Source: Calidifontibacter indicus
GTDB taxonomy: Bacteria > Actinomycetota > Actinomycetes > Actinomycetales > Dermatophilaceae
Direction of reading: 5' to 3'
Length of the DNA: 64,000 nt
Assembly: GCF_003386865.1 (NCBI RefSeq)
Contig: NZ_QTUA01000001.1
Coordinates: 2,976,001 to 3,040,000, forward strand
Each line of letters opens with the position of its first letter. The first letter of the stretch is position 1. Positions 18,931 through 28,401 of the stretch are shown here, in pieces. The translations under genes were made by a program, and so were the position numbers. The notes beneath the pieces were generated by a model that was not told the origin of the DNA, made no database searches, and saw nothing but the letters and a program-made list of their open reading frames with translations.

Positions 18931-19992
18931 ATGTCCCAACTCACCGTCGACCAAGGGTCGGCGACACGGAGCGGGCCGGCGATCCGCCCCGCTCCCGACG
19001 TCAGCAAGGGTGATCAATCCCCCGCTCCCGCAAGCGAACTTGCCGCTGGTCTCGTCGCCGATCTGACCGCCGATCTCGCCGGCGCCCCGCTGCTCGGGCG
19101 CCGCCGTCCGCTGCGCTGGGCGTCGGCCGGTGTCGCCGCGGTGCTGTTGGCGATGCTGGTGAACACCCTGTTCACCAACCCACGCTTCCAATGGCACATC
19201 GTCGGCGAACACCTCTTCAGCAAGGCCATCCTCGACGGGCTCGTGCTCACCATCTGGCTCACCGCCGCGGTGATGGTCAGCGGATACGTGCTCGGCATCG
19301 CCGTCGCCATCCTGCGGTTGTCCGACAACCCGGTGTTGAGCTCGGCGAGCTTCGGATTCGTCTGGCTGGTGCGCTCGGTGCCGCCCCTGGTGCAACTGTT
19401 GTTCTGGTTCGAGATCGCCTCGCTTTATCCGCGGCTGTCGATCGGCATCCCGTTCGGACCGGAATTCGCCTCGGTGCAGACCGCACACCTGTTCTCGGCG
19501 ATCGTCGCGGCATACGTGGCCCTCACCATCGACGTCGGCGCCTTCGCCGCCGAGATCGTGCGCGGCGGTCTGTTGTCTGTCGACAAGGGACAGACCGAGG
19601 CTGCCCAGTCACTCGGACTCTCCCGTTGGCGCACCTTCCGGCGGGTCGTGCTGCCGCAGGCGATGCCGGCGATCATCCCCGCGTCGGGCAACTTGCTGAT
19701 CGGCATGCTGAAGGCCACCTCGCTGGTCAGTGTCATCGCCGTCCAAGACCTGCTCGGCGCCGCCGAGCTGATCTACAACGACAACTTCCAGGTCATCCCG
19801 CTGCTGCTCGTGGCGACCCTGTGGTACCTCGTGCTCACCTCCGTGCTGTCCGTCGGCCAGTTCCTGCTCGAGCGCCACTTCACCCGCGGCCGACGCTCCG
19901 GGGGCGGCAGCGGGTTGGTGTCCCTGTGGCGCGCGAACCTGCGGTTGTTCCCACACCGCGTCCACACCTCGGCGAAGGGCGGTGCGGCATGA
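18931..19992 (+). CDS. Polar amino-acid ABC transporter permease
   Basis: 353 residues, HisM/GlnP-type permease. A cytoplasmic N terminus of about 65 residues precedes several membrane helices. The EAA loop EAAQSLGLSRWRTFRRVVLP is complete. Only one permease gene is present, so it should form a homodimer. ATG 18931 has a GTGAGG site. With a SAM riboswitch in front, cystine, methionine or another sulfur amino acid is the likely cargo, by inference. Confidence 0.93.
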   Translation: MSQLTVDQGSATRSGPAIRPAPDVSKGDQSPAPASELAAGLVADLTADLAGAPLLGRRRPLRWASAGVAAVLLAMLVNTLFTNPRFQWHIVGEHLFSKAILDGLVLTIWLTAAVMVSGYVLGIAVAILRLSDNPVLSSASFGFVWLVRSVPPLVQLLFWFEIASLYPRLSIGIPFGPEFASVQTAHLFSAIVAAYVALTIDVGAFAAEIVRGGLLSVDKGQTEAAQSLGLSRWRTFRRVVLPQAMPAIIPASGNLLIGMLKATSLVSVIAVQDLLGAAELIYNDNFQVIPLLLVATLWYLVLTSVLSVGQFLLERHFTRGRRSGGGSGLVSLWRANLRLFPHRVHTSAKGGAA

Positions 19993-20747
19993 GCGCCGGC
20001 GTGCGAATCCGCAACCTGCACAAGACGTACGGCGGACGGGAGGTGCTGCGCGGCATCGACCTCGACCTTCCGGCCGGCAGCGTCACCGCGATCATCGGCC
20101 CGTCCGGGTCGGGCAAGTCGACGCTGCTGCGGTGCATCAACCACCTCGAGCGTCCCGATGCGGGCTACGTCGAGGTCGGCGGTGAGGTCATCGGTTATCG
20201 CGTCGACGGCGACCGGCTGCGAGAACGTTCGCCGCGGGAGATCGCCCGGCAACGCGCCCGGATCGGAATGGTGTTCCAACAGTTCAACCTGTTCGGTCAC
20301 CGCACCGCCGCGCAGAACATCATGGAAGGGCAGCTCGCCGCGGGCATCCCGAGCACCACTGCGCGTGCCACCGCGACCCGATTGCTCGCCCGAGTCGGCC
20401 TCGAGGGCCGCGACGGCGCCTATCCGGCACACCTTTCCGGCGGGCAGCAACAACGGGTGGCCATCGCCCGGGCACTGGCCACCGACCCGGCGCTGATCCT
20501 GTTCGACGAACCCACCAGCGCGCTCGACCCCGAACTCGTCGGGGAGGTGCTCGCGGTCATCAAGGAGCTCGCGACCACCGGCATCACGATGGCCATCGTC
20601 ACCCACGAGATCGGCTTCGCCCGAGAGGTCGCCGATCAGCTCGTCTTCATCGACGAGGGCCGGGTGGCCGCGATCGGTGCCCCCGACGAGGTCCTCGACC
20701 ACTCCGCCAACGACCGTGCCCGCGCCTTCGTCGCCGCGGTCCTGTGA
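19989..20747 (+). CDS. Amino-acid ABC transporter ATP-binding protein
   Basis: 252-residue PAAT-family ATPase with Walker [11 protein letters not shown]-loop VFQQFNLF, signature [15 protein letters not shown], Walker [13 protein letters not shown] and switch His in VTHEIGF. It energises the permease encoded upstream. The ATG overlaps the permease stop by four bases. Confidence 0.96.
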   Translation: MSAGVRIRNLHKTYGGREVLRGIDLDLPAGSVTAIIGPSGSGKSTLLRCINHLERPDAGYVEVGGEVIGYRVDGDRLRERSPREIARQRARIGMVFQQFNLFGHRTAAQNIMEGQLAAGIPSTTARATATRLLARVGLEGRDGAYPAHLSGGQQQRVAIARALATDPALILFDEPTSALDPELVGEVLAVIKELATTGITMAIVTHEIGFAREVADQLVFIDEGRVAAIGAPDEVLDHSANDRARAFVAAVL

Positions 20748-20772
20748 CACCCACCAGCCAAGGAGAACCACC

Positions 20773-21759
20773 ATGAACATCACCCGCAACACCACCGACA
20801 ACTCCCCGGTCACTCGCCGGTCCGCCGGCGTCACCCCCGGCCTCACCGCCGCCGCCATCGCCACCGCGCTCACCCTGAGCGCGTGCGGCGGCAGCTCGGA
20901 CGCCGCCAGCACCACCCCCGCAGGAGGGTCGACGGGATCCTCCTCAGCGTCCGCCGCAGTGACCGGCGTGCAGACCGACGCCGCGGCACGTGCTCTCCTG
21001 CCGCAGTCGGTCAAGGACAGCAACCAGATTCTGCTCGGTGTCACCCAGGTGACCGGCACGTCCGGTCTGCCGCACGCCGGGGTGCAGGACGGCAAGGAGG
21101 TCGGGCTCGACCTCGACATCCGTGCCGCCGTCGCGGGCAAGCTCGGCATCACCTTCAAGCCCCAGACCGGCACCTTCCAGACGATCGTGCCCGGTGTGCA
21201 GAGCGGGAAGTACCAGGTGGGACAGGCCAACTTCGGAGTCACCAAGGACCGCCTGAAGGTCGTCGACTTCGCCACCTACCTCGTCGACGGTCAGTCGTTC
21301 GTCGGCAGCAAGGACGTCAAGGTCGACTCGGTGAAGTCGCTCCTGGACGTCTGCGGTCTCAAGGTGGCCACGTCCCCCGGCACGACCTTCCAGAAGCTGC
21401 TCGAGTCGAACAAGGCGGAGTGCGCCAAGGCGGGCAAGCAGCCCTACACGGTGCAGTACTTCGCCGACACCGCACCGATCTACCTCGGCCTGCAGAACGG
21501 CAAGGTCGACGTCTACTTCGGCCCCACCCTCAGCCTGAAGGTGCTGATCACGAAGATCCCCGGCACCCGCTACCTCGGGGAGGTCGCCCACACCAAGGTC
21601 GGATTCGTCACGGCGAAGGGTTCACCCCTCGCACCCGCGCTCAACGCAGCGGTGAACAGCCTTATCAAGGACGGCACCTACGCGAAGTTGTTCGCCAAGT
21701 GGAACGTTGCCGACTCCGTCATCGCCAAGTCCGAGATCAACCCTTCCCCGTCGTTCTGA
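20773..21759 (+). CDS. Amino-acid ABC transporter substrate-binding lipoprotein
   Basis: 328 residues. A lipoprotein signal ends with LSAC (Cys38), so it is anchored to the outside of the membrane. The rest is a bacterial extracellular solute-binding protein family 3 fold, with GLDLDIRAAVAGKLG and NFGVTKDRLKVVDF as typical family 3 segments. ATG 20773 is preceded by AAGGAG; the open frame upstream belongs to the end of the ATPase region. It gives the transporter its specificity, likely a sulfur-containing amino acid. Confidence 0.94.
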   Translation: MNITRNTTDNSPVTRRSAGVTPGLTAAAIATALTLSACGGSSDAASTTPAGGSTGSSSASAAVTGVQTDAAARALLPQSVKDSNQILLGVTQVTGTSGLPHAGVQDGKEVGLDLDIRAAVAGKLGITFKPQTGTFQTIVPGVQSGKYQVGQANFGVTKDRLKVVDFATYLVDGQSFVGSKDVKVDSVKSLLDVCGLKVATSPGTTFQKLLESNKAECAKAGKQPYTVQYFADTAPIYLGLQNGKVDVYFGPTLSLKVLITKIPGTRYLGEVAHTKVGFVTAKGSPLAPALNAAVNSLIKDGTYAKLFAKWNVADSVIAKSEINPSPSF

Positions 21760-21784
21760 CGGGGATGAGCAGGAGACGACACCC

Positions 21785-22591
21785 ATGAGTACCTTCATCC
21801 AGGACTGGACCGACTGGCACGCCGGGCACGAGGCGAATCTCGCTGCGCCACACGGATTCCTGGCAGTCACCAGCCTCAACTTCCTCGGGCCCGAACCCAC
21901 CCGTTTCCCCGATGCGCCGGGCGTCTGGCGCAGCACCGCCGCTGGGGTCAGCGTTGACCTCGACCCCGATGAGAGACTCGAACTCGACGACCGCCCGATC
22001 ACCGGCCACCACGACTTCGGGGTGCTCCCCGAACGTGGCGGAGTGACCGTTCGTAGCGGCGACGTGGCCCTCGAGGTGGCCAAGCGCGGCGGCTTCGACA
22101 TTCTGCGGCCGCGTCACCCCGACAATGCGCTGCGCACCTCGTTCACCGGCACTTCGACCTTCGAGCCGACACCGGAGTGGGTCGTCACCGGCTACTACTC
22201 CCCGTTCGTCAAGCCTCGACCGACAACGGTGGGGGCAGCCGTCGAAGGTCTGGAACACGTCTACGACGCGGTCGGCGAGATCACCTTCGAAATCGCCGGA
22301 CGCCGGCTGTCCCTGACCGCCTTCCCCGGCCACCGGGACGGCGACCTGCTGGTGCTGTTCAGCGACGAAACCGCAGGTGTGACAACGCATCCGGCAGTTC
22401 GTTCGATCGCGGTGCCGGCGCCGGACGGCGGTGAGGTGGTGCTCGATTTCAACCGGGCGGTCAACCTGCCGTGCGCTTACACCCCGCACGCGACCTGCCC
22501 CTACCCGCCGCTGGAGAACCGGCTGCCGATCGCGGTGACCGCCGGCGAGCGGCTGCCCGAAAGCGACCACCTGGCGAGGGCCGCCGGATGA
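21785..22591 (+). CDS. DUF1684 domain protein
   Basis: 268 residues. The C-terminal signature LDFNRAVNLPCAYTPHATC followed by CPYPPLENRLPIAV identifies DUF1684, whose biochemical role is not established. It has no signal peptide. ATG 21785 has a strong GGAGA site. It overlaps the following luciferase-like gene (ATGA) and lies downstream of the transporter, so it probably acts on the imported compound or its product. Confidence 0.9.
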   Translation: MSTFIQDWTDWHAGHEANLAAPHGFLAVTSLNFLGPEPTRFPDAPGVWRSTAAGVSVDLDPDERLELDDRPITGHHDFGVLPERGGVTVRSGDVALEVAKRGGFDILRPRHPDNALRTSFTGTSTFEPTPEWVVTGYYSPFVKPRPTTVGAAVEGLEHVYDAVGEITFEIAGRRLSLTAFPGHRDGDLLVLFSDETAGVTTHPAVRSIAVPAPDGGEVVLDFNRAVNLPCAYTPHATCPYPPLENRLPIAVTAGERLPESDHLARAAG

Positions 22592-23697
22592 GAACCATCG
22601 CGATCAGCCTGATCATCCACGCGCCCGACCCCGTCACCGGTGCACAGATCTCCACCCATGAGCGGTTCGAGCAGGTGGTGCGCGCCGCCGAGCACGCCGA
22701 GTCGATCGGCCTCGACGGTTTCGGGGTCGGCGAACGGCACGAGCGACCGTTCATCTCCTCCGCCCCGACGGTGGTGCTCGCGCACCTCGCCGCACGCACG
22801 AGCCGCATCCGGCTGTTCACCGCGGTGACGACGCTCAGCTTGCTCGACCCGGTGCGGGCCTACGAGGACTACGCCACGCTCGACCACCTGAGCCAGGGAC
22901 GACTCGAACTCATCATCGGCAAAGGCAACGGCAGCGCGCAGCGTGAACTGTTCGCGGTGACTCCCGAGGACCAATGGGATCGCAATGCCGAGTCGTACGA
23001 GGTGTTCCGGTCGATCTGGCACCAGGACAAGGTGAGTGCGGCGACCCGGTTCAGACCGCCGCTGAACGACGCCGAGGTGTGGCCCAGGCCGTACCAACAG
23101 CCGATCCGCATCTGGCACGGCAGCGCGACCAGCCGCGAGTCGGTCGACCTTGCCGCTCGCTACGGCGACCCGTTGTTCTCGGCGAACGTCACGAACCCGA
23201 TCGAGCCGTACGCCGAACTGATCGAGCACTACCGCGAACGCTGGGTGCACTACGGGCACGACCCGGCGCAACTGACCGTCGGCGCCGGCAGCGCGGGCCT
23301 GAGTGTGCGCCCCCGCTCCCAGGATGCGCGCGCGCTCTTCGAGCCGGCGTTCGCCGGATACCTCGCCACCCAGCGACGTCTCGGTGTCGACCCGGTGTTC
23401 GCCGACCTCGACGACTACGTCGCGCGAAGTTCGGCGCTGATCGGCAGCCCGCAGGAGGTGCTCGACAAGATCGGTCGCTACCACGACCGGTTCGGCCACA
23501 GCGTGCAGCACGTCAGCGCACAGGCGATCGGCATCAGCGAATCCGACCACCGCGACAGCCTCGAGCTCTACGCGCGCGAGGTGCAGCCGGTGCTTCGGGC
23601 GCAGTTCCCCGAGCCGCCGACGTGGGGCGCCGGACCGCTGGTCGACGACGCGGTGGCGGGCTCCGCCGACGCCGCGGATCTGTCGCTGACCGGCTGA
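22588..23697 (+). CDS. LLM class flavin-dependent oxidoreductase
   Basis: 369-residue luciferase-like protein, with GLDGFGVGERHERPF, TLDHLSQGRLELIIGKGN and HVSAQAIGIS segments. It is the last gene of the plus-strand riboswitch unit, coupled by ATGA overlap to the DUF1684 gene. The enzyme probably uses reduced FMN made by the reductases of the divergent operon. Substrate unknown; oxidation of an imported organosulfur compound is inferred. Confidence 0.9.
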   Translation: MRTIAISLIIHAPDPVTGAQISTHERFEQVVRAAEHAESIGLDGFGVGERHERPFISSAPTVVLAHLAARTSRIRLFTAVTTLSLLDPVRAYEDYATLDHLSQGRLELIIGKGNGSAQRELFAVTPEDQWDRNAESYEVFRSIWHQDKVSAATRFRPPLNDAEVWPRPYQQPIRIWHGSATSRESVDLAARYGDPLFSANVTNPIEPYAELIEHYRERWVHYGHDPAQLTVGAGSAGLSVRPRSQDARALFEPAFAGYLATQRRLGVDPVFADLDDYVARSSALIGSPQEVLDKIGRYHDRFGHSVQHVSAQAIGISESDHRDSLELYAREVQPVLRAQFPEPPTWGAGPLVDDAVAGSADAADLSLTG

Positions 23698-23710
23698 TCA
23701 AGCCGGACCT

Positions 23711-23755
23711 GTGCGTGTGCCGGCAGCACCTCGCGGCTGCTGCCGGCACGCGCAC
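23711..23755. terminator. Bidirectional terminator between convergent genes
   Basis: 17-bp stem with one G-U pair, 23711-23727 with 23739-23755, in the 70 bases between two converging genes. It can serve the sulfur operon on plus and the oxidoreductase on minus. Confidence 0.75.
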
Positions 23756-23767
23756 ACCGTGCTCTGG

Positions 23768-25552
23768 TCAGGCGGTGGTTCCGACCGTTGCGACCGCGCC
23801 GACCGTGTCGGCAGTGTCGGCAGTGTCATCGACAGAAGTGTCGCCGGAGATCAATCCCTCGGACACCGCCGCGATGTACTCGTGCACCAACGGCACCGCA
23901 GCCGCGCCCTCTCCGCTGGCCGACGCGACCCGCTTCATCGAACCGGATCGGATATCACCGACGGCGTACACACCCGCAACGGTGGTCTCCAGTGGCGCCG
24001 GCGGGCAGCCGTTTCGCCAGGTATCCATCGGCACGTCGCGTCCGGTGAGCACATAACCGGCGCCGTCGCGAGCCACCTCGTCGGGCAGGAAGTCGGTGCA
24101 GGGGTGCGCCCCGATCAGGATGAACAGCCCGCAAGCCTCCTTGGTGAACTCCTCGCCGGTGACGTTGTTGCGAACGCGCAGCCACTCCAGGTGGCCCGAT
24201 CCCCCGGCACCGACGACCTCGGCGTTGCCTGCGACCTTGATGCGCGGGTTGGCCTCGATCTCACGGATGAGGTAGTCGGACATCGTCTCGGTCAGGTCGG
24301 CGCGACGCACCACGATGGTGACCACGCGGGCGAACTTCGCAAGATGCACCGCGGCCTGACCGGCCGAGTTGCCACCGCCCACTACGACCACGTGACCGCC
24401 GGCGCACTCCCGCGCCGCCGACGTGGCCGCACCGTAGTGGACACCGAGCCCGACGAGCTCGTCGATTGAAGGCACACCCATCCGGCGATACTTCACACCC
24501 GAGGCCACCAGCAGGGCTCGCGCCCGCACGCGTCCCTTCGGAGTGAGCAGCACGTGCGGCGACCCGTCGGTGCCCAGCTCGACGCCGGTCACCCGGCAAC
24601 CCGGTCGCAGATCGGCGCCGAAGCGCGATGCCTGGGTGCGGGCCCGCTGCGCCAGCCGCATGCCGGAAATGCCACGCGGAAAGCCGAGGTAGTTGCGGAT
24701 CATCGAGCTCGAACCCGCTTGTCCGCCAATGGCATCGGAGTCGAGGACGACCGTGCGCAAACCCTCGGACGCACCGTAGACCGAGGCGGCCAGCCCGGCC
24801 GGGCCGCCGCCGACGATCACCAGGTCGAACACCTCGGCGGACAGGTCGGTCGAGGTGTCGGTGAAGTAGGTCGAGACCTGCGCGATGGTGGGATTCTGCG
24901 CCAGCCCGCCGAACGGTGAGCTCACCAGCGGGTAATCGATCTCACCCTCGTGACCGGTGCTGCGCAGCTGTTCGATGATCTCGAGCCCGACCTCGCTTTC
25001 GGGGCTGGAGGTGCGGGTCGGCACGCCTTGACGATCGAAGAAGTCACGCAACCGACCGAGCGCCGCGATGTCGGGCGGCGAGACGAGTTCGACGGCCGCG
25101 ACCACGGGGCCGGCGGAGGTCCATGCCCAGTCGGACAGCAACTCGGTGACCGCGGTGTGAAACTCTTCTTCGCGCACCCCGCGCGGCACGGTCAACGGCG
25201 TGTCCAAGCGTCCGGCGGCCATGGCCTCGCGCACCACCGTGCGGGTGTGTCGGAACTCGCCCCAACCGAGCAGCAGCACGCGCTTCACCGTCGGGCTGAG
25301 CGCGTGGATGCAGTCGAGCGCGACGAGCCCCGGGGTGTCGGCGAGAGAGGACTCCGCGGCGACGAGTGCGATCTGTCCGTTGAACGCAATCGCCCGCTGT
25401 GCCTGCCGCAACCCGTCGGCGAGGGTCGGCACGACCACCACCTCATAGTCGCGCTTGTAGCGGGAGAACTCCCCCTCCATCACCTCGGCGTACTGCGCTG
25501 CGACCACGAGGATCATTGGCTTGATGGTCATACGAATTCCGTTGTCAGTCAT
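23768..25552 (-). CDS. Receiver-like / thioredoxin-reductase-like FAD oxidoreductase fusion
   Basis: 594 residues in three parts. Residues 13-145 resemble a response-regulator receiver, but the acceptor position reads AAESS, so phosphorylation is unlikely. Residues 150-230 look like a glutaredoxin-type fold without cysteines. Residues 242-560 are a thioredoxin-reductase-like flavoprotein with IVGGGPAGLAAS for FAD and VVVGGGNSAGQAA for NAD(P)H. The usual CxxC between them is absent (YGAATSAARECAGG, one Cys only). Electron acceptor unknown. ATG 25552 overlaps the meaB stop (ATGA); an inner ATG at 25531 is possible. Confidence 0.85.
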   Translation of the reverse strand: MTDNGIRMTIKPMILVVAAQYAEVMEGEFSRYKRDYEVVVVPTLADGLRQAQRAIAFNGQIALVAAESSLADTPGLVALDCIHALSPTVKRVLLLGWGEFRHTRTVVREAMAAGRLDTPLTVPRGVREEEFHTAVTELLSDWAWTSAGPVVAAVELVSPPDIAALGRLRDFFDRQGVPTRTSSPESEVGLEIIEQLRSTGHEGEIDYPLVSSPFGGLAQNPTIAQVSTYFTDTSTDLSAEVFDLVIVGGGPAGLAASVYGASEGLRTVVLDSDAIGGQAGSSSMIRNYLGFPRGISGMRLAQRARTQASRFGADLRPGCRVTGVELGTDGSPHVLLTPKGRVRARALLVASGVKYRRMGVPSIDELVGLGVHYGAATSAARECAGGHVVVVGGGNSAGQAAVHLAKFARVVTIVVRRADLTETMSDYLIREIEANPRIKVAGNAEVVGAGGSGHLEWLRVRNNVTGEEFTKEACGLFILIGAHPCTDFLPDEVARDGAGYVLTGRDVPMDTWRNGCPPAPLETTVAGVYAVGDIRSGSMKRVASASGEGAAAVPLVHEYIAAVSEGLISGDTSVDDTADTADTVGAVATVGTTA

Positions 25553-26508
25553 AAGTTCTCAATCAATCGATCGGCTGCGTTATAAGGGTCGGTCGTGCCG
25601 GCCACCACCTGCTCCGCGAGGTCGTCGAGATCGCCGCCCTCGCCAGGCCGCGCCATCCGTGCCCGCAGCAGACGTAGGGCGATCTGCTCGATCTCCCAAC
25701 GCGCCCGCGCGGTGCGACGACGCCCCAATTCTCCGCTTTTCTGCGACCACGCGAGGTGCTTGTCGAGCGCGGCCATCAAATCGTCGAGACCGGTGCCCTT
25801 CTCGGCCACCAACTTCTCCACCGACGGACGCCACAAACCCGGCTCGGTGCGGTCGCCGAGGGTAATCATGTGGCGCAGGTCGCGCACCGTCGCATCGGCA
25901 CCCTCCCGGTCGGCCCTGTTGACGACAAACACGTCGCCGATCTCCAGAATTCCCGCCTTCGCGGCCTGCACCCCGTCGCCCATGCCAGGTGCGAGCAACA
26001 CCAACACGCTGTCGGCGAGGCCCGCGACCTCGACCTCGCTCTGCCCGACGCCCACCGTCTCGACGAAGATCACGTCGCAACCGGCAGCATCGAGCACCCG
26101 CAGCGCCTGCGGCGTCGCCCAGGACAACCCGCCCAGATGACCCCGGCTGGCCATCGAGCGCATGTAGACGTCGGGGTCGAGTGCGTGGTCGACCAGGCGG
26201 ATGCGGTCGCCGAGCAGCGCACCGCCGGAGAACGGCGAACTGGGATCGACGGCCAGCACCCCGACCCGCAAGCCACGCTCGCGAAAGGCACGCACGAGCA
26301 CATTGGTGGTGGTCGACTTGCCGACGCCGGGCGAGCCGGTGAGCCCGATGATGCGGGCTCGACCGGTGTGGGGCGCGAGCGCAGCCATGACCTCACGCAG
26401 CCGCGGGTCGGCGTTCTCGACCAGGCTGATCAAACGGGCGACGGCCCGGGGGGATCCTCCCCGGGCCGCCTCGACCAACGAAGGTACGTCGACGTCCCGA
26501 CGACTCAT
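25549..26508 (-). CDS. meaB: Methylmalonyl Co-A mutase-associated GTPase MeaB
   Basis: 319-residue G3E GTPase of the MeaB/ArgK family. Walker A GSPGVGKST is at 58-66, Mg/switch regions are VDPSSPFSGGALLGDR and VETVGVGQSEVEV, and base recognition is VVNRAD. It guards and reloads the B12 cofactor of methylmalonyl-CoA mutase. The mutase is not in the window, but the epimerase and a cobalamin adenosyltransferase are nearby. ATG 26508 gives the usual family length; the frame open further upstream runs over the thiolase. Confidence 0.95.
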   Translation of the reverse strand: MSRRDVDVPSLVEAARGGSPRAVARLISLVENADPRLREVMAALAPHTGRARIIGLTGSPGVGKSTTTNVLVRAFRERGLRVGVLAVDPSSPFSGGALLGDRIRLVDHALDPDVYMRSMASRGHLGGLSWATPQALRVLDAAGCDVIFVETVGVGQSEVEVAGLADSVLVLLAPGMGDGVQAAKAGILEIGDVFVVNRADREGADATVRDLRHMITLGDRTEPGLWRPSVEKLVAEKGTGLDDLMAALDKHLAWSQKSGELGRRRTARARWEIEQIALRLLRARMARPGEGGDLDDLAEQVVAGTTDPYNAADRLIENL

Positions 26509-26537
26509 CGATGAATCCTTAAGGGTTGCAGCGAATT

Positions 26538-27740
26538 TCAGGCCTTCGGCACGCGCACGATCAGGGCGTCGCCCTGACCGCCACCGCCGCACAGAGCGGC
26601 CGCGCCGACGCCGCCACCACGACGGGCGAGCTCGAGCGCCAGGTGCAGGGTGATGCGGGCACCGGACATGCCGATCGGGTGACCCATGGCGATCGCGCCG
26701 CCGTTGACGTTGACCTTGTCGGCGTCCAGACCGAGCTGCTTGGTGGACGCGAGACCGACCGCGGCGAACGCCTCGTTGATCTCGATGAGGTCGAGGTCGG
26801 ACGGCGCGATGCCTTCCTTGGCGCATGCGGCTTCGATCGCGTTGGCCGGCTGCGACTGCAGCGTGGAGTCGGGACCGGCGACGACACCGTGGGCACCGAT
26901 CTCGGCCAGCCACTTCAGCCCCTTCTCCTGCGCCTTGGCCTTGCTCATCACCACGACCGCGCAGGCGCCGTCCGAGATCTGCGACGCCGAGCCCGCGGTG
27001 ATCGTGCCGTCCTTGCTGAACGCCGGCCGCAGGCCGGACAGCGACTCGGCGGTCGTGTCGGCGCGGATGCCCTCGTCGGCCTTGAACTCCAGCGGATCGC
27101 CCTTGCGCTGCGGGATGCTGACGGTGAGCACCTCGTCGTCGAACAGGCCGTCCTTCCACGCCTTCGCGGCCAACTGGTGGCTGCGCGCCGAGAACTCGTC
27201 CTGCTCGGTGCGGGTGAACTCCTGGTCGCCCTTGTTCGCCGACTCGGTGAGGTTGCCCATCGCCTGGTCGGTCAGCACGTCCCACAGACCGTCGTAGGCC
27301 ATGTGGTCGGTCATCTTCACGTCGCCGTACTTGAAGCCCTCGCGACTCTTGGTCAGCAGGTGGGGCGCCTGGCTCATCGACTCCTGGCCGCCCGCCACCA
27401 CGGTGTCGAACTCGCCCGCACGGATCAGCTGGGCGGCGAGCGCGATGGCGTCGACACCCGACAGGCACACCTTGTTGATGGTGAGCGCCGGCACGGTCAT
27501 CGGGATGCCGCCCTTGACCGCGGCCTGACGGGCCGGGATCTGACCGGCGCCGGCGGTCAGCACCTGGCCCATGATCACGTACTGCACCTGGTCACCGGCG
27601 ACCCCGGCCTTCTCCAGGGCACCCTTGATGGCGATGCCACCGAGGTCGGTGCCCGAGAAGTCCTTGAGCGAGCCGAGCAACCGGCCCATCGGGGTGCGGG
27701 CACCGGCCACCAGGACGGGGGTGCGTGCGTCGTCGGTCAT
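26538..27740 (-). CDS. Acetyl-CoA C-acetyltransferase (thiolase)
   Basis: 400-residue type II thiolase. The acyl-accepting Cys92 lies in INKVCLSG, His354 in GHPIGMSG and the second active Cys384 in CGGGGQGD, so the catalytic triad is intact. It condenses or cleaves acetoacetyl-CoA. It is followed after 29 bases by meaB and probably shares its transcript. It is divergent from the epimerase gene. Confidence 0.95.
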   Translation of the reverse strand: MTDDARTPVLVAGARTPMGRLLGSLKDFSGTDLGGIAIKGALEKAGVAGDQVQYVIMGQVLTAGAGQIPARQAAVKGGIPMTVPALTINKVCLSGVDAIALAAQLIRAGEFDTVVAGGQESMSQAPHLLTKSREGFKYGDVKMTDHMAYDGLWDVLTDQAMGNLTESANKGDQEFTRTEQDEFSARSHQLAAKAWKDGLFDDEVLTVSIPQRKGDPLEFKADEGIRADTTAESLSGLRPAFSKDGTITAGSASQISDGACAVVVMSKAKAQEKGLKWLAEIGAHGVVAGPDSTLQSQPANAIEAACAKEGIAPSDLDLIEINEAFAAVGLASTKQLGLDADKVNVNGGAIAMGHPIGMSGARITLHLALELARRGGGVGAAALCGGGGQGDALIVRVPKA

Positions 27741-27807
27741 CGATCTGTCCTCCAGCTTCGGCGAATACGATCCGCATCACGGTTTGGCACCAGCCTAGTC
27801 TTGGCCC

Positions 27808-28260
27808 ATGACCGCCCTTCCCACGCATCTGTTCGAAGCGCTCGACCACGTCGGCATCGCGGTGACCGACCTCGATGAAGCGATCGCGTTCTACCGCGAA
27901 ACGTACGGGATGACCCTCGCGCACGAGGAGACCAACCCCGAGCAGGGCGTCCGCGAGGCGATGATGACCGTAGGCGACCCCGAGCACCCGCACTCCCACA
28001 TCCAGTTGCTCGCCCCGCTGTCCCCCGAGTCGAGCATCGGCAAGTTCCTCGACCGTTCCGGCCCCGGCATCCAGCAGATGGCCTACACCGTGAGCGACGT
28101 CGAGGCGGTCTCGCAAGCGTTGCGGGATAAGGGACTTCGGCTGCTCTACGACGAGCCGAGGCGCGGCACGGCCGGCTCGCGGATCAACTTCATCCACCCC
28201 AAGGACGCCGGCGGGGTGCTGGTGGAACTCGTCGAGCACGCGGCCGACACCGCCCACTGA
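27808..28260 (+). CDS. mce: Methylmalonyl-CoA epimerase
   Basis: 150-residue glyoxalase-fold protein. LDHVGIAVTDLDEAIAFYR is the N-terminal metal-binding strand, IQQMAYTVSDVEA the middle one and GVLVELVEH the C-terminal one, so the metal His/Glu ligands are present. It interconverts the R and S forms of methylmalonyl-CoA. It stands divergent from the thiolase-meaB unit. Confidence 0.95.
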   Translation: MTALPTHLFEALDHVGIAVTDLDEAIAFYRETYGMTLAHEETNPEQGVREAMMTVGDPEHPHSHIQLLAPLSPESSIGKFLDRSGPGIQQMAYTVSDVEAVSQALRDKGLRLLYDEPRRGTAGSRINFIHPKDAGGVLVELVEHAADTAH

Positions 28261-28270
28261 CGCGAGGCGG

Positions 28271-28329
28271 CCCCCGAAAGTTTGCACGACACGCGACGGA
28301 TGTGCTCGATCGTGCGAACTTTCGCGGGG
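28271..28329 (+). terminator. Inverted repeat after the epimerase gene
   Basis: Arms of about 19-20 bases (28271-28289 and 28310-28329) pair with one mismatch and one bulge, starting 10 bases after the stop. It probably terminates mce transcription. The AAAGTTTGCACGA core resembles other intergenic hairpins here only loosely. Confidence 0.55.
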
Positions 28330-28401
28330 TCGAAACCGGCGGCGGGTGTCGGGCACGGTGGGGCACTGTAGGGGCCAATCGACACCGAACAGGACGAACA
28401 C

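Noticed and set aside
28261-28401. A riboswitch or small RNA before the response regulator
   Set aside because: Only an inverted repeat after mce is visible; no conserved aptamer sequence was recognised.
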